A model generated the notes under the pieces. The model saw only the letters and a list, made by a program, of their open reading frames with translations. It searched no databases and was not told the DNA's origin. Position numbers and translations under genes: made by a program. From an uncultured Clostridia bacterium (GTDB lineage Bacteria > Bacillota > Clostridia > Christensenellales > UBA1242), in contig CAKVLR010000001.1 in assembly GCA_934757855.1 (NCBI GenBank), positions 186,001 to 250,000 of the forward strand: DNA of 64,000 nucleotides. The letters run 5' to 3'. Positions 17,558-25,524 of the stretch are shown piece by piece (position 1 is the stretch's first letter; each line of letters starts with the position of its first letter).

Positions 17558-17749
17558 GAGATTGCCCCGCTACGCTCGCAAAGACAAGAGGTAGAGATTG
17601 CCGCGGTCACTGCGTTCCCTCGCAATGACAAGTTCGTACGCGCTAGCGTTAACCGTTCTATTTGGGATGAGTGAATTATTGTTATATTAGAAAGGTTAAG
17701 TATTAACACAAGTACGGAACTGTCATTGCGAGCGTTAGCGCGGCAATCT
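17558..17749. repeat. Inverted-repeat element, bacterial REP/RPE-like
   Basis: Two forward copies (GAGATTGCC...TCGCAAAGACA at 17558-17586 and GAGATTGCC...TCGCAATGACA at 17594-17630) face one inverted copy (TGTCATTGCGAG...GGCAATCT at 17721-17749). The inverted match extends inward through GTTC-GTAC against GTAC-GGAAC, with about 70 bases between the arms. GC content is higher than in the surroundings. The CGCAATGACA/TGTCATTGCGAG core is a palindromic unit seen dispersed in many bacterial genomes. It has no coding capacity. The rest of the 455-base gap (17336-17557) is AT-rich with no feature except the upstream ribosome site. Confidence 0.7.
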
Positions 17750-17771
17750 AAATGAAAAAAAAAGAGGTAAA

Positions 17772-17792
17772 CAAAAAAAGCCCGCGCGGGCT
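17772..17792 (-). terminator. Terminator overlapping the stop codon of the gene at 17791
   Basis: The perfect palindrome AGCCCGCGCGGGCT (17779-17792) is followed on the minus strand by seven T; the gene's TAG stop lies within its edge. Confidence 0.8.
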
Positions 17793-18612
17793 ACATTTTG
17801 ATATTTTCACCAGTTTCGGCACTTTGGTACATTACCCAGTAGCCGTTTTGGTCGGGCGCGTTTAGGTCCAAAGGCAACCACTGGCAATATTCTGTGAGAC
17901 TATTTGGTGGCGCGGTGCTACGCGAATTTGCAGGTATGCCATAGCACAAGTGAGTGACTACCCCGCCGTCATAGAGTTTGCCCAAAATATAATGGCTATC
18001 TCCATTTTGCGAATAACTCACCTTTACCCACTCGGTGTTTTCCACCAAATCTTCCAGTTCCTTGAAATGAGGGAATTTTGCAAAGAGTTCATCTAGTTGA
18101 GGTTGAATGAGGGCGTAAAAATTTTTGTTTTGCTCCACAAAGTCTTGTTTTTCCTCTGGTAGCGGTTCGGGTTCGATAGGCACTTCGGCTAGGGTTTGCA
18201 AGTCTTGTTTGTCTAGTTCGTTATCTATCACTGCATCAAGTTCGGTATCGCTGATTTCGCTAAACAAATCACTAAAAGTATCACTTCCGCCCGCGTTGTG
18301 TCCGCTGGCAATTCCTTGCACATAGCCGTTTGTAGTATAAGCAAGTAGAACGGTGATATTCTCGTTCGCTGGCGCGCCAACGATTTTGAAGTTGTAGTCT
18401 TGCGGTTCCTCTACATCGTTATAAACAAATTTTTTATCACCGATTTTGATAGCAAGAGTTACAGGCAAAATATCGCGTGGCACATTGAATACGCGCAAAA
18501 GCCCTGTCATATTTCCTTCGCCTGTGAGAGTGATTAAACCGCGCACGGGTTTTGGCTCAAAATTGTGGTAATCGGCTATTTGGCTGATAATAATATTTTT
18601 GGTAATCATCAT
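17791..18612 (-). CDS. Conserved unknown, two-domain cytosolic protein
   Basis: A 273-residue protein without signal peptide or membrane segments. The N-terminal ~105 residues are beta-rich and end in a VLLAYTTNGYVQGIASG stretch. A long acidic linker follows (~110-160, many Asp/Glu), then a C-terminal domain with aromatic motifs: YILGKLYDGG, HLCYGIP, and GYWVMYQSAETGENIK at the end. I have seen similar C-terminal patterns in clostridial proteins of unknown role, but I cannot name a family with confidence. The start has GAGGATAA ahead of an ATGATG pair. It is an independent unit with its own terminator; the next gene upstream, rsmA, ends at a terminator. Confidence 0.7.
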   Translation of the reverse strand: MMITKNIIISQIADYHNFEPKPVRGLITLTGEGNMTGLLRVFNVPRDILPVTLAIKIGDKKFVYNDVEEPQDYNFKIVGAPANENITVLLAYTTNGYVQGIASGHNAGGSDTFSDLFSEISDTELDAVIDNELDKQDLQTLAEVPIEPEPLPEEKQDFVEQNKNFYALIQPQLDELFAKFPHFKELEDLVENTEWVKVSYSQNGDSHYILGKLYDGGVVTHLCYGIPANSRSTAPPNSLTEYCQWLPLDLNAPDQNGYWVMYQSAETGENIKM

Positions 18613-18681
18613 TTATCCTCACTTTTCTATTTATATTATATATTACGGAAAAATAAAAAAGTTGATAAAAACTTTTCCTTT

Positions 18682-18718
18682 TAAAAAGAAAAACCGCTAA
18701 ATTTGCAAATTTTTAGCG
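18682..18718 (-). terminator. Terminator after rsmA
   Basis: CGCTAAA pairs with TTTAGCG around a loop at 18695-18718, followed on the minus strand by GTTTTTCTTTTT. Confidence 0.7.
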
Positions 18719-18736
18719 ATTTTGGAAGATAAGTTT

Positions 18737-19558
18737 CTATTTCAATAAATTTTTTGCTTGCAGTTTGTTTGTTAACAATATATAATTTTCTTTTTCTAGG
18801 CTCTCCGCCCTCGCGGTTGGGCTGATACCTATTTCATTTAATATACTATCTATTTCCGCGCGCGGTACTCCTAGACCTTGCATAAGGTTGTTTGAAAGTG
18901 TTTTTCTGCGCATAGCAAAGCACATTTTTACCACTCGCGAAATTTGAGTGATATTTTGCACTTGTTTTTGGTCTATCTCGATATGCACTACGCTACTATC
19001 AACATTTGGTTGTGGATTAAAAAGTTTTCGCGACACATCGCGCGTTTTTTGCACCTTGCCATAAAGTCCTAGCACAACTGAAATACCGCCGTAGTCCTTT
19101 GTACCTGCTTTTGCGCAAATGCGGTCAGCAAGTTCTTTTTGAAGCATTACGGTGATACTTTTTATCGGCAGACCGCTTTCTATCAAGTAAAATATAATCG
19201 GCGTACTAATGTAGTATGGCAAATTTGCCACCACTCTAAACGGCTGATTGTTAAATTTTGATGCGATTTCCTCTTTTTTTACTCTCAAAATATCGCAAAA
19301 CATTACCTCGACATTTGAGTATTTGCTTAAATTCCCTTCTAAAATTGGTCTTAGAGTTGTATCAATTTCCACCGCTAACACCTTGCCCTTTGTGCTTTGT
19401 GCGATTTGGCTTGTTAGCGCTCCCGCTCCTGGTCCGATTTCTAACACATTGTCATTTTCACAAATTCCAGCATCGCCACAAATAGCGCGCAATAAATTTG
19501 TGTCGGTCAAAAAGTTTTGTCCAAATTTCTTTTTAAATTGAAAATCAGTTGTTTTCAT
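18737..19558 (-). CDS. rsmA: 16S rRNA dimethyladenosine transferase
   Basis: RsmA (KsgA) dimethylates A1518 and A1519 near the 3' end of 16S rRNA during 30S maturation. 273 residues, normal length. Visible motifs: KKFGQNFL (residues ~8-15), the SAM loop EIGPGAGALT (~39-48), the VANLPYYIS catalytic motif (~109-117) and the NPQPNVDSSVV stretch near 180. ATG 19556-19558 sits seven bases from GAGG; a TTG one codon earlier is possible. It overlaps the tatD stop by about 14 bases, so the pair is translationally coupled. The rnmV (RNase M5) gene that often lies between tatD and rsmA is absent. Confidence 0.96.
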   Translation of the reverse strand: MKTTDFQFKKKFGQNFLTDTNLLRAICGDAGICENDNVLEIGPGAGALTSQIAQSTKGKVLAVEIDTTLRPILEGNLSKYSNVEVMFCDILRVKKEEIASKFNNQPFRVVANLPYYISTPIIFYLIESGLPIKSITVMLQKELADRICAKAGTKDYGGISVVLGLYGKVQKTRDVSRKLFNPQPNVDSSVVHIEIDQKQVQNITQISRVVKMCFAMRRKTLSNNLMQGLGVPRAEIDSILNEIGISPTARAESLEKENYILLTNKLQAKNLLK

Positions 19559-20330
19559 CAAATATCCTCATTTTTTCAAAAAATCTATAAGCTTTTTGGG
19601 TGGTAACTTTTTCCACTTCTGCTAGCGAAATACCCTTTACCTCGGCAATTTTTTGCGCGACAAATTCGACTAGTTCGGGGCGGTTAATCTCGCCTCGGTG
19701 AGGCTCGGGTGCAAGGTATGGCGCATCGGTTTCCACCATTAATCTATCAAGCGGAATAAATTTTACCGCTTCGCGCAACGCTTCTCGATGCTTAAAAGTA
19801 ACCAAACCCGTTATCGAAATCATAAGTCCCAAATCAAGCGCGCGCTGTGCAATTTCCGTATCGCCCTCAAAACAATGAATTACACCCGCCCTGCATAAAT
19901 CTTTGTGGTTTGCATAAAAATCGAAAAAGTCCTCAAAACTATCACGAATGTGAAAAATAATCGGCAAGTCAAATTTGTGCGCCAACTCCATTTGGCGGAG
20001 CAATACTTCAAACTGCTTTTGTTTGTTGTCCGTTCCGTAGTGATAGTCAAGACCGATTTCACCGACTGCTACGACTTTTTCGTTAGCAAGGTTTGCCTCC
20101 AACCAATTTTCAGTTTCAATATTGTATTCGCTTGCATTTTCTGGGTGAACACCTAATGCGCAAAAAATATTTTGATTTTCAGCGACTAATAGACTAGTCT
20201 TGCTCGAATCTAGTGAAAAACTAGGGCAAATTATTCGATTTACCTTGCCATTTTTGCAGTTTTGCACTATTTCATCTAAGACTGGTGCTAATTTTTCATC
20301 ATTAATATGTGAATGAGTGTCAATCAACAT
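19545..20330 (-). CDS. tatD: TatD family metal-dependent hydrolase (deoxyribonuclease)
   Basis: A 261-residue TIM-barrel metallohydrolase of the TatD/YcfH family, implicated in 3'-5' DNA exonuclease repair activity. Metal-binding motifs are in order: DTHSHIND (residues ~4-11), VGEIGLDYH (~92-100), FHIRDS (~127), VIHCFEGD (~153) and METDAPYLAPEPHRG (~203-217). The complete set suggests an active enzyme. It begins a two-gene operon with rsmA. An AGGAGA lies 13 bases upstream of the ATG, a rather long spacing. It is divergent from spmA. Confidence 0.94.
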   Translation of the reverse strand: MLIDTHSHINDEKLAPVLDEIVQNCKNGKVNRIICPSFSLDSSKTSLLVAENQNIFCALGVHPENASEYNIETENWLEANLANEKVVAVGEIGLDYHYGTDNKQKQFEVLLRQMELAHKFDLPIIFHIRDSFEDFFDFYANHKDLCRAGVIHCFEGDTEIAQRALDLGLMISITGLVTFKHREALREAVKFIPLDRLMVETDAPYLAPEPHRGEINRPELVEFVAQKIAEVKGISLAEVEKVTTQKAYRFFEKMRIFDENN

Positions 20331-20475
20331 TTTTGCTAATTTTCTCCTAAAAAATAAGGTTTGTGGTTTGAGTTTTTAGCAAACTTCCCCTATTCCTATA
20401 TAATTATATATATTATAGCAAATTTAAGTCGAATAGTAAAGTTATAAGTGCAAATTAATTTTCATAAGTTATTGT

Positions 20476-21051
20476 ATGCGTAAAATTTGGTTTTTTATGG
20501 TGCTGGCGAGTTTGGTTACTCTGCTTTTTGTTGACCCCGAGCAAAGTATAAACGCAATGATGAATGCTGGTAGCGATGCCGTGACACTTTCTATCAAACT
20601 TTTAGGTATTTATGCAGTTTGGTTAGGGATTATCTCTCTTGTCGATGCGTGTGGTTTGGGCGAAAAGTTGGCAAACCTACTCGAACCTTTAATCGACTGG
20701 CTATTTGGAAAAACTGATAGCGAAACAAAAAAATATTTAGCAATGAATATGTCAGCAAATATTTTAGGTATGGGCAATGCTTGTACACCAACTGGCATCA
20801 AGGCTATGCAAGGTTTGGACAAGCAAAACAACAGCACAACTGCAAATGTAGCAATGATTATGTTGATTGTGATTAATGCAACTAGCATACAATTAATACC
20901 CACTACAATACTTGGCTTACGCGCGCAATATGGAAGCACAACAAGCAGTGATATTATTTTACCTACTCTTATATCAACTGCGGTATCTACAATTTTAGGC
21001 GTAATGCTTGTTAAAATTTGTGCAAGATTTAAGAGGCGGAAACACAAATGA
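20476..21051 (+). CDS. spmA: Spore maturation protein A
   Basis: SpmA is a membrane protein with a nucleoside-recognition (Gate) domain, needed with SpmB for spore core dehydration in Bacillus. The 191-residue protein has about four to five membrane segments. Family marks are LGIYAVWLGIISL (~40), GNACTPTGIKAMQ (~95-107, the conserved Gate motif) and the NATSIQLIPTT stretch (~136). It overlaps spmB by four bases (ATGA). No ribosome site is visible before the ATG, and a sigma-E/sigma-K-like CATAAGTTA sits only five bases upstream, so the message may be leaderless; a later ATG (codon 8) is an alternative start. Confidence 0.93.
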   Translation: MRKIWFFMVLASLVTLLFVDPEQSINAMMNAGSDAVTLSIKLLGIYAVWLGIISLVDACGLGEKLANLLEPLIDWLFGKTDSETKKYLAMNMSANILGMGNACTPTGIKAMQGLDKQNNSTTANVAMIMLIVINATSIQLIPTTILGLRAQYGSTTSSDIILPTLISTAVSTILGVMLVKICARFKRRKHK

Positions 21052-21560
21052 GCGTAAGCGTTTTTATTACCCCAGTACTCATAATTTTACTTTTGCTATA
21101 TTGCGCAAAAAAGAAAGTAAATTGTTACGAAACTTTTGCAAATGGCGCAAAAGGTGCTTTGAGTTTGTGCGCAGATATTTTACCTTTTTTGGTGACAATT
21201 TTTATTGCAATACAACTTTTTCGCGTAAGTGGGCTTGCGGGTTATACGGCAGATTTTTTAGCCCCCGTAATGGAGTTTATAGGCATACCAAAAGAACTAA
21301 CCGAACTAATGATAATACGCCCATTTAGTGGTAGTGGTAGTCTAGCAATTTTGGAACAAATTTATCGAGATTTTGGAGCGGATAGTTATATCGCAAGATG
21401 CGCTAGTACAATTATGGGCAGTAGTGAAACTGTATTTTATGTTGCCACGATTTACCTAAGTCAAACAAAAATAAAACGCCTACTATACGCAATACCAGTT
21501 GCTTTAATTGCGTGTTTAGCAAGTAGTATTGTAGCGTGCCTAATTTGTAGGATTATGTAA
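21048..21560 (+). CDS. spmB: Spore maturation protein B
   Basis: The partner of SpmA. 170 residues with about four membrane segments. Typical SpmB motifs are the FANGAKGALSLCADILPFLV start, RPFSGSGSLAILEQI near 98 (conserved PhSGSGS-like motif) and the IMGSSETVFYVATIY stretch near 128. The ATG overlaps the spmA stop codon, so synthesis of both is coupled. The repeat element at 21571-21618 directly after it can form a hairpin followed by ATATTTTT and may end the transcript. Confidence 0.94.
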   Translation: MSVSVFITPVLIILLLLYCAKKKVNCYETFANGAKGALSLCADILPFLVTIFIAIQLFRVSGLAGYTADFLAPVMEFIGIPKELTELMIIRPFSGSGSLAILEQIYRDFGADSYIARCASTIMGSSETVFYVATIYLSQTKIKRLLYAIPVALIACLASSIVACLICRIM

Positions 21561-21570
21561 TAGTTTATAA

Positions 21571-21618
21571 AGTACTATGCAATGCATAATACATTGCATA
21601 GTACCTATGCATAGTACT
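21571..21618. repeat. TTGCATAGTAC-family palindromic repeat, copy 2
   Basis: AGTACTATGCAATGCATAAT is followed by ACATTGCATAGTACC and TATGCATAGTACT. The outer arms pair and are followed by ATATTTTT on the plus strand, so it could double as the spmB terminator. A degenerate half-unit (ATTGCATAATACTT) lies at about 21673-21686. Confidence 0.75.
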
Positions 21619-21689
21619 ATATTTTTCGTGATTTTTGGCTTAGTTAAGGGCTTTTTGTAAGTTTTAAATTTTATTGCATAATACTTAAA

Positions 21690-21722
21690 CAAAAAAAGAG
21701 GCGCTTATCTAAGCACCTCTTT
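21690..21722 (-). terminator. Terminator after clpC
   Basis: AGAGGCGCTT pairs with AAGCACCTCT (one G-U pair on the minus strand) around ATCT, followed by seven T on the minus strand. Confidence 0.85.
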
Positions 21723-21725
21723 TTA

Positions 21726-24224
21726 CTATTGAGTTATTTCATTATTTTCTGCTTTTGGCTGATAAATACGAAATTTTAATTTCCCATTTTCTGTATCAGC
21801 ATCAACAGTAACTTTTGCCCCACTCACTAACTTGCCTGACAAGATTTCATCGGCGAGTTTGTCTTCAATTTCTTGTTCGATTACTCTACGCAATGGTCTA
21901 GCACCATAGTCGGCTGTGTAACCTTTTTGAACTAGATATTTCAACGCTTCTTCTGTAAATTTCAATTCTACATTTTGCGCTTGCAATTTCTTGACAACTT
22001 TTGTAATCAATAATTTCGCAATGTGCGCTAGTTCTGGTTTTGACAACGATTTAAATATTACAATCGAATCAATACGATTTAGAAATTCTGGTCTAAACAT
22101 TCCCTTAATTGCTTTGTTTAAAATTTCGCTTGCTTCTTCATCAAGACTAGCGATTTTTTGTTCATCTTCTTCTTGCTCGTATTGTTCACGATTTTTCTTA
22201 TATTTAGGGTCGCTTACACCTGCGTTACTAGTCATAATAATGATAGTGTTTTTGAAACTTACTGTCCTACCGTGGCTATCAGTCAAACGCCCATCGTCCA
22301 TTACTTGCAACAAGATATTAAATACATCAGGGTGTGCTTTTTCAATTTCATCAAATAGAATAATTGAATATGGCTTACGGCGCACTTGTTCGGTTAACTG
22401 TCCGCCATCATCGTGACCGATATATCCCGGAGGCGAACCGATTAATTTGCTCACTGAGTGCGATTCCATATATTCACTCATATCAAGTCGAATGATTAAG
22501 TTCTCATCATCAAACATAGCCTCAGCAAGCGCCTTGCTTAACTCTGTCTTACCTACACCAGTTGGACCTAAGAATAAGAATGTACCTATTGGTCTATTAG
22601 GGTCTTTCAATCCAGCACGCGCTCTACGAATTGCTTTACTAACTGCTACCACCGCTTGGTCTTGACCGATTACACGATTGTGCAACAAGTCCTCCAAATT
22701 CATAAGTTTGTCGCGTTCTGTTTCGGTCAATTTTGTTACTGGAATATGAGTCCACGCACTCACCACTCGTGCAATTTCATCGAATCCAATGCTAGGGCTT
22801 GTGTCCTTTTTCTCAAATTCTGCTTGCATTTGCTCAATTTCATCAGTAATTTTCTTGATTTCCTCACGAATTTGAGCGGCTTTTTCATAATTTTGCGCTA
22901 CTACGGCTTCTTTTTTATCATTTTCAAGTCTATTTAACTCATCTTTCTTTTGCTTTAATGGGGTTGGCTCAGTAGCTCCGCTAACCTTTGCCCTACTACT
23001 TGCCTCATCTATAAGGTCGATTGCCTTGTCTGGCAAACTTCTATCCATTATATATCTATCACTCAAAGTTGCTGCCGCTTCAATCGCTTCATCAGTGATT
23101 TTTACATTATGGAACGCCTCGTAAGAGTCGCGCAAACCTTTTAATATGCGAATAGTTTGCTCAACTGTTGGAGGATTTACCATAACTGGTTGAAATCTTC
23201 TTTCAAGTGCTTTATCTTGTTCGATAAATTTTCTATACTCATCAGTTGTTGTAGCACCGATTGTTTGCAATTCACCACGCGCTAAGTATGGCTTTAACAT
23301 ATCGGCAGGGCTGATTTCTCCCTTGTCGCCACCCGCTTGTGCAAGTGTATGCAATTCATCTATAAACACGATAATATCTTTGTTTTGAGTAATGGTTTCA
23401 ACTGCGTTTTTCAACTTTTCTTCCATACTACCACGATATTTTGTACCAGCCATAAGTGAACCTAATTCAAGTGAAAAAATAGTTTTGCCTTTTAATAAGT
23501 CTGGCACATTACCATTTACAATCGCTTGTGCCAAACCTTCGACAACGGCAGATTTACCTACGCCCGCCTCACCAATAAGCACCGGATTATTTTTTGTCTT
23601 ACGACACAAAATTTCTATTACACGCGCAATCTCTTCTTCACGACCGATGACAGGGTCAACTTTCTTTTGTCTAGCCTTTAAAGTTAAGTCTGTACCCAAT
23701 TCGAGCAACGCTTTTGGTAAAGTGCTACCCTCTTTTTGCTGTTCATTTGCATCACTTTCTGCAACTTCATCACCACTTTCATTGCGCAATGCATTTAAAA
23801 CTTCGGCTTTTAGATTTTCAATATTGATATTAAATCCGCGTTCTAGCATTGTGAGAGCAGCGCTGCCGTTGCTAGCAAGTAAAGCAAGTGTCACATGCTC
23901 TGTGCCTACAAAAGTTTGTCCCAACCTTGCTGAAATTACTTGACTGGCGCGCAAAATTTCTTTTACAAGCGGAGTCAATTCAATTTCATCTAAATCAAGA
24001 CTTGCGCCTTTGCGGACATTTTCATCAAACATTTGCAAGTAACTTGCTTGCGTTACGCCGTATTTTTTCAAAATCTTTGCAGATAAACATTCTTCTACCG
24101 AAACGATACCAAATAGCAAGTGTTCTGTGCCTAATTCGATATGTCCGCTTCGAGTCGCAAGTTCGCCTGCGTTTTTCAAAACTTTCTCAACTAACTGAGT
24201 AAATCCATTATTTTGTTGAAACAT
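21726..24224 (-). CDS. clpC: AAA+ unfoldase ClpC
   Basis: ClpC unfolds substrates for ClpP and controls heat stress, competence and sporulation factors in Firmicutes. 832 residues: a double Clp N-domain (~1-150), the first AAA module with GEAGVGKS at ~218-225, a UVR-type middle segment (YEKAAQIREEI, ~446-456) that identifies ClpC rather than ClpB or ClpE, and the second module with GPTGVGKT at ~553-560. The C-terminus has the ADYGARPLRR sensor-2 motif. It is the third gene of ctsR-mcsA-clpC, 12 bases after mcsA, and so under the CtsR operator at 25238-25255. The clpP gene is not in the window. Confidence 0.97.
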   Translation of the reverse strand: MFQQNNGFTQLVEKVLKNAGELATRSGHIELGTEHLLFGIVSVEECLSAKILKKYGVTQASYLQMFDENVRKGASLDLDEIELTPLVKEILRASQVISARLGQTFVGTEHVTLALLASNGSAALTMLERGFNINIENLKAEVLNALRNESGDEVAESDANEQQKEGSTLPKALLELGTDLTLKARQKKVDPVIGREEEIARVIEILCRKTKNNPVLIGEAGVGKSAVVEGLAQAIVNGNVPDLLKGKTIFSLELGSLMAGTKYRGSMEEKLKNAVETITQNKDIIVFIDELHTLAQAGGDKGEISPADMLKPYLARGELQTIGATTTDEYRKFIEQDKALERRFQPVMVNPPTVEQTIRILKGLRDSYEAFHNVKITDEAIEAAATLSDRYIMDRSLPDKAIDLIDEASSRAKVSGATEPTPLKQKKDELNRLENDKKEAVVAQNYEKAAQIREEIKKITDEIEQMQAEFEKKDTSPSIGFDEIARVVSAWTHIPVTKLTETERDKLMNLEDLLHNRVIGQDQAVVAVSKAIRRARAGLKDPNRPIGTFLFLGPTGVGKTELSKALAEAMFDDENLIIRLDMSEYMESHSVSKLIGSPPGYIGHDDGGQLTEQVRRKPYSIILFDEIEKAHPDVFNILLQVMDDGRLTDSHGRTVSFKNTIIIMTSNAGVSDPKYKKNREQYEQEEDEQKIASLDEEASEILNKAIKGMFRPEFLNRIDSIVIFKSLSKPELAHIAKLLITKVVKKLQAQNVELKFTEEALKYLVQKGYTADYGARPLRRVIEQEIEDKLADEILSGKLVSGAKVTVDADTENGKLKFRIYQPKAENNEITQ

Positions 24225-24236
24225 AATATTTACCTC

Positions 24237-24725
24237 CTATTTTTTACCTTCAATATTATCAATTTGTCTTTTTAGAGCGGCGGCATCTTCGTAGCGTTCT
24301 TCATTTACCGCACATTTCAACTGCTCGCGCAAACTATCGACTTCACTCGCTTTTGGCAAAGTGTTTTTCTTTAATTTGACGCGCTCAATAGGTGCTGGCT
24401 GGTCGGCAAAGAAATTTTTAATCGTTGGTTCGACCACTCCACAAAGATATTTATAGCAATCAGGACAATTTAATCTACCTGTCGATAAAAATTCTTTGCT
24501 TGTATAGCCACAAGTAGGGCAAGTCAAGACTCTGCGTGATGGCTTGCGCCTTGCAAACGCTACGGGAAAATCAAAAAATTCTCCTATCATTGGCTCTATA
24601 AATTCATTTAAGCCTCGCTCTTTTGATGCACAATCAGCACACAAATGCTGTTCGGTGCGCTGACCATTGACTTCAAGCAAAGTTAAATGAGTGGCGGGTT
24701 TACCACATTTATCACAAAAATACAT
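24237..24725 (-). CDS. mcsA: McsA-like zinc-finger/UVR protein
   Basis: 162 residues. The N-terminus has CDKCGKPATH and HLCADCA, and a second Cys set CPTCGYT and NCPDC follows near 85-110, so it should bind two zinc ions. The C-terminal UVR motif (NEERYEDAAALKRQID, ~140-155) matches the ClpC middle segment. This is the McsA layout. In Bacillus McsA activates the arginine kinase McsB and helps ClpC. Here mcsB, which normally lies between mcsA and clpC, is missing, so McsA probably acts on CtsR or ClpC directly, as redox or metal sensor (inference). AAAGGAG precedes the ATG. Confidence 0.9.
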   Translation of the reverse strand: MYFCDKCGKPATHLTLLEVNGQRTEQHLCADCASKERGLNEFIEPMIGEFFDFPVAFARRKPSRRVLTCPTCGYTSKEFLSTGRLNCPDCYKYLCGVVEPTIKNFFADQPAPIERVKLKKNTLPKASEVDSLREQLKCAVNEERYEDAAALKRQIDNIEGKK

Positions 24726-24739
24726 ACATTTATCTCCTT

Positions 24740-25195
24740 TTACGCTTTTAGTCCTTTTTTCATCAACACTTTGCGCAATATTTGCGCGCGGAGTTTATTT
24801 TCAAGTTTAAACGGGTTTGAAAGCGCTGTTGGACTGACCGCATCTTTCAAAGTTTCCGTTTCTGCCTTGCTCAATGTTTTTTTATTTTCTAATTCCTCCA
24901 AAATATAACAAGCATTGCGATAATCAATTTCATCGCCTAATTCTTGCATAAGACTACTAATCCATTCTGGCGTACTTTCGTAAACTCGCATAATTGATAT
25001 ATGTCCGCCACCGCCTCTCTTTGACTCAATTACATACCCACGCGCAAAATTAAAACGCGTTGACAACACATAATTGATTTGGCTAGGGGCAACATTAAAG
25101 TAATTTGCAAGTTCATTTCTACTAATATCCAAATGTTCAGCCTCGCCCAAAGTGTCTAGCAAAAATTCTTCGATAGTATCAGATATAGTGGACAT
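24740..25195 (-). CDS. ctsR: Heat-shock repressor CtsR
   Basis: CtsR represses clp genes by binding a tandem GGTCAAA heptad; heat inactivates it. 151 residues with the N-terminal winged-helix DNA-binding region (ISRNELANYFNVAPSQINYV, ~25-44) and the glycine-rich wing RGGGGHI at ~60-66 that acts as the thermosensor. The wing has four glycines in a row. A consensus CtsR site sits upstream and overlaps the transcription start, so autoregulation is expected. The Arg residues that McsB would phosphorylate have no visible kinase in this operon. GAGGTGA precedes the ATG. Confidence 0.97.
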   Translation of the reverse strand: MSTISDTIEEFLLDTLGEAEHLDISRNELANYFNVAPSQINYVLSTRFNFARGYVIESKRGGGGHISIMRVYESTPEWISSLMQELGDEIDYRNACYILEELENKKTLSKAETETLKDAVSPTALSNPFKLENKLRAQILRKVLMKKGLKA

Positions 25196-25237
25196 TGCTT
25201 GTCACCTCTTTTTTATTTTTTGTCATTTTTAAGCCTC

Positions 25238-25255
25238 TTTGACTTTCTTTGACCT
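25238..25255 (-). promoter_or_regulatory. CtsR operator
   Basis: On the minus strand AGGTCAAAGAAAGTCAAA matches the CtsR consensus RGGTCAAAnAnRGTCAAA. It lies four bases downstream of the -10 box, covering the start of transcription, where bound CtsR would block RNA polymerase. Confidence 0.9.
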
Positions 25256-25259
25256 TTAT

Positions 25260-25288
25260 ATTATAATACTTAACTTTTCGTTTGTCAA
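25260..25288 (-). promoter_or_regulatory. Sigma-A promoter of ctsR-mcsA-clpC
   Basis: On the minus strand TTGACA (25283-25288) and TATAAT (25260-25265) are 17 bases apart: a perfect consensus promoter, expected to be strong and therefore to need the repressor. Confidence 0.9.
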
Positions 25289-25427
25289 TAGTTTGTGACA
25301 ACTTTTTTAAAAATTTTTCGCACAAATGTGCAAATTCAGTAAATTTGGCTTTTATATAATCATTCCCTGTTTTCTACTTTGTAATCAAGTTGATAAAATT
25401 TTCCATATTTTGCTTAGAACAAATGTT

Positions 25428-25456
25428 TTGACTTTTGTTTGTGAATGTGCTATATT
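25428..25456 (+). promoter_or_regulatory. Sigma-A promoter of the Y-family polymerase
   Basis: TTGACT (25428-25433) and TATATT (25451-25456) are 17 bases apart, with TGTGC just before the -10. No LexA box is evident nearby. Confidence 0.7.
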
Positions 25457-25524
25457 GTATATGACTAGAAAAATTGCAAAAAATTGAAATTTTTTATACA
25501 CTGTATAGTAAAAGGAGAAATATT

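Noticed and set aside
17443..17709. An 88-codon frame over the inverted-repeat element
   Set aside because: It spans the repeat arms, has no ribosome site and no sensible composition.
20331..20475. A gene or RNA between tatD and spmA
   Set aside because: AT-rich divergent promoter region only; no frame with a ribosome site.
23392..23943. A 183-codon plus-strand frame inside clpC
   Set aside because: Opposite a fully conserved ClpC coding region; no ribosome site.
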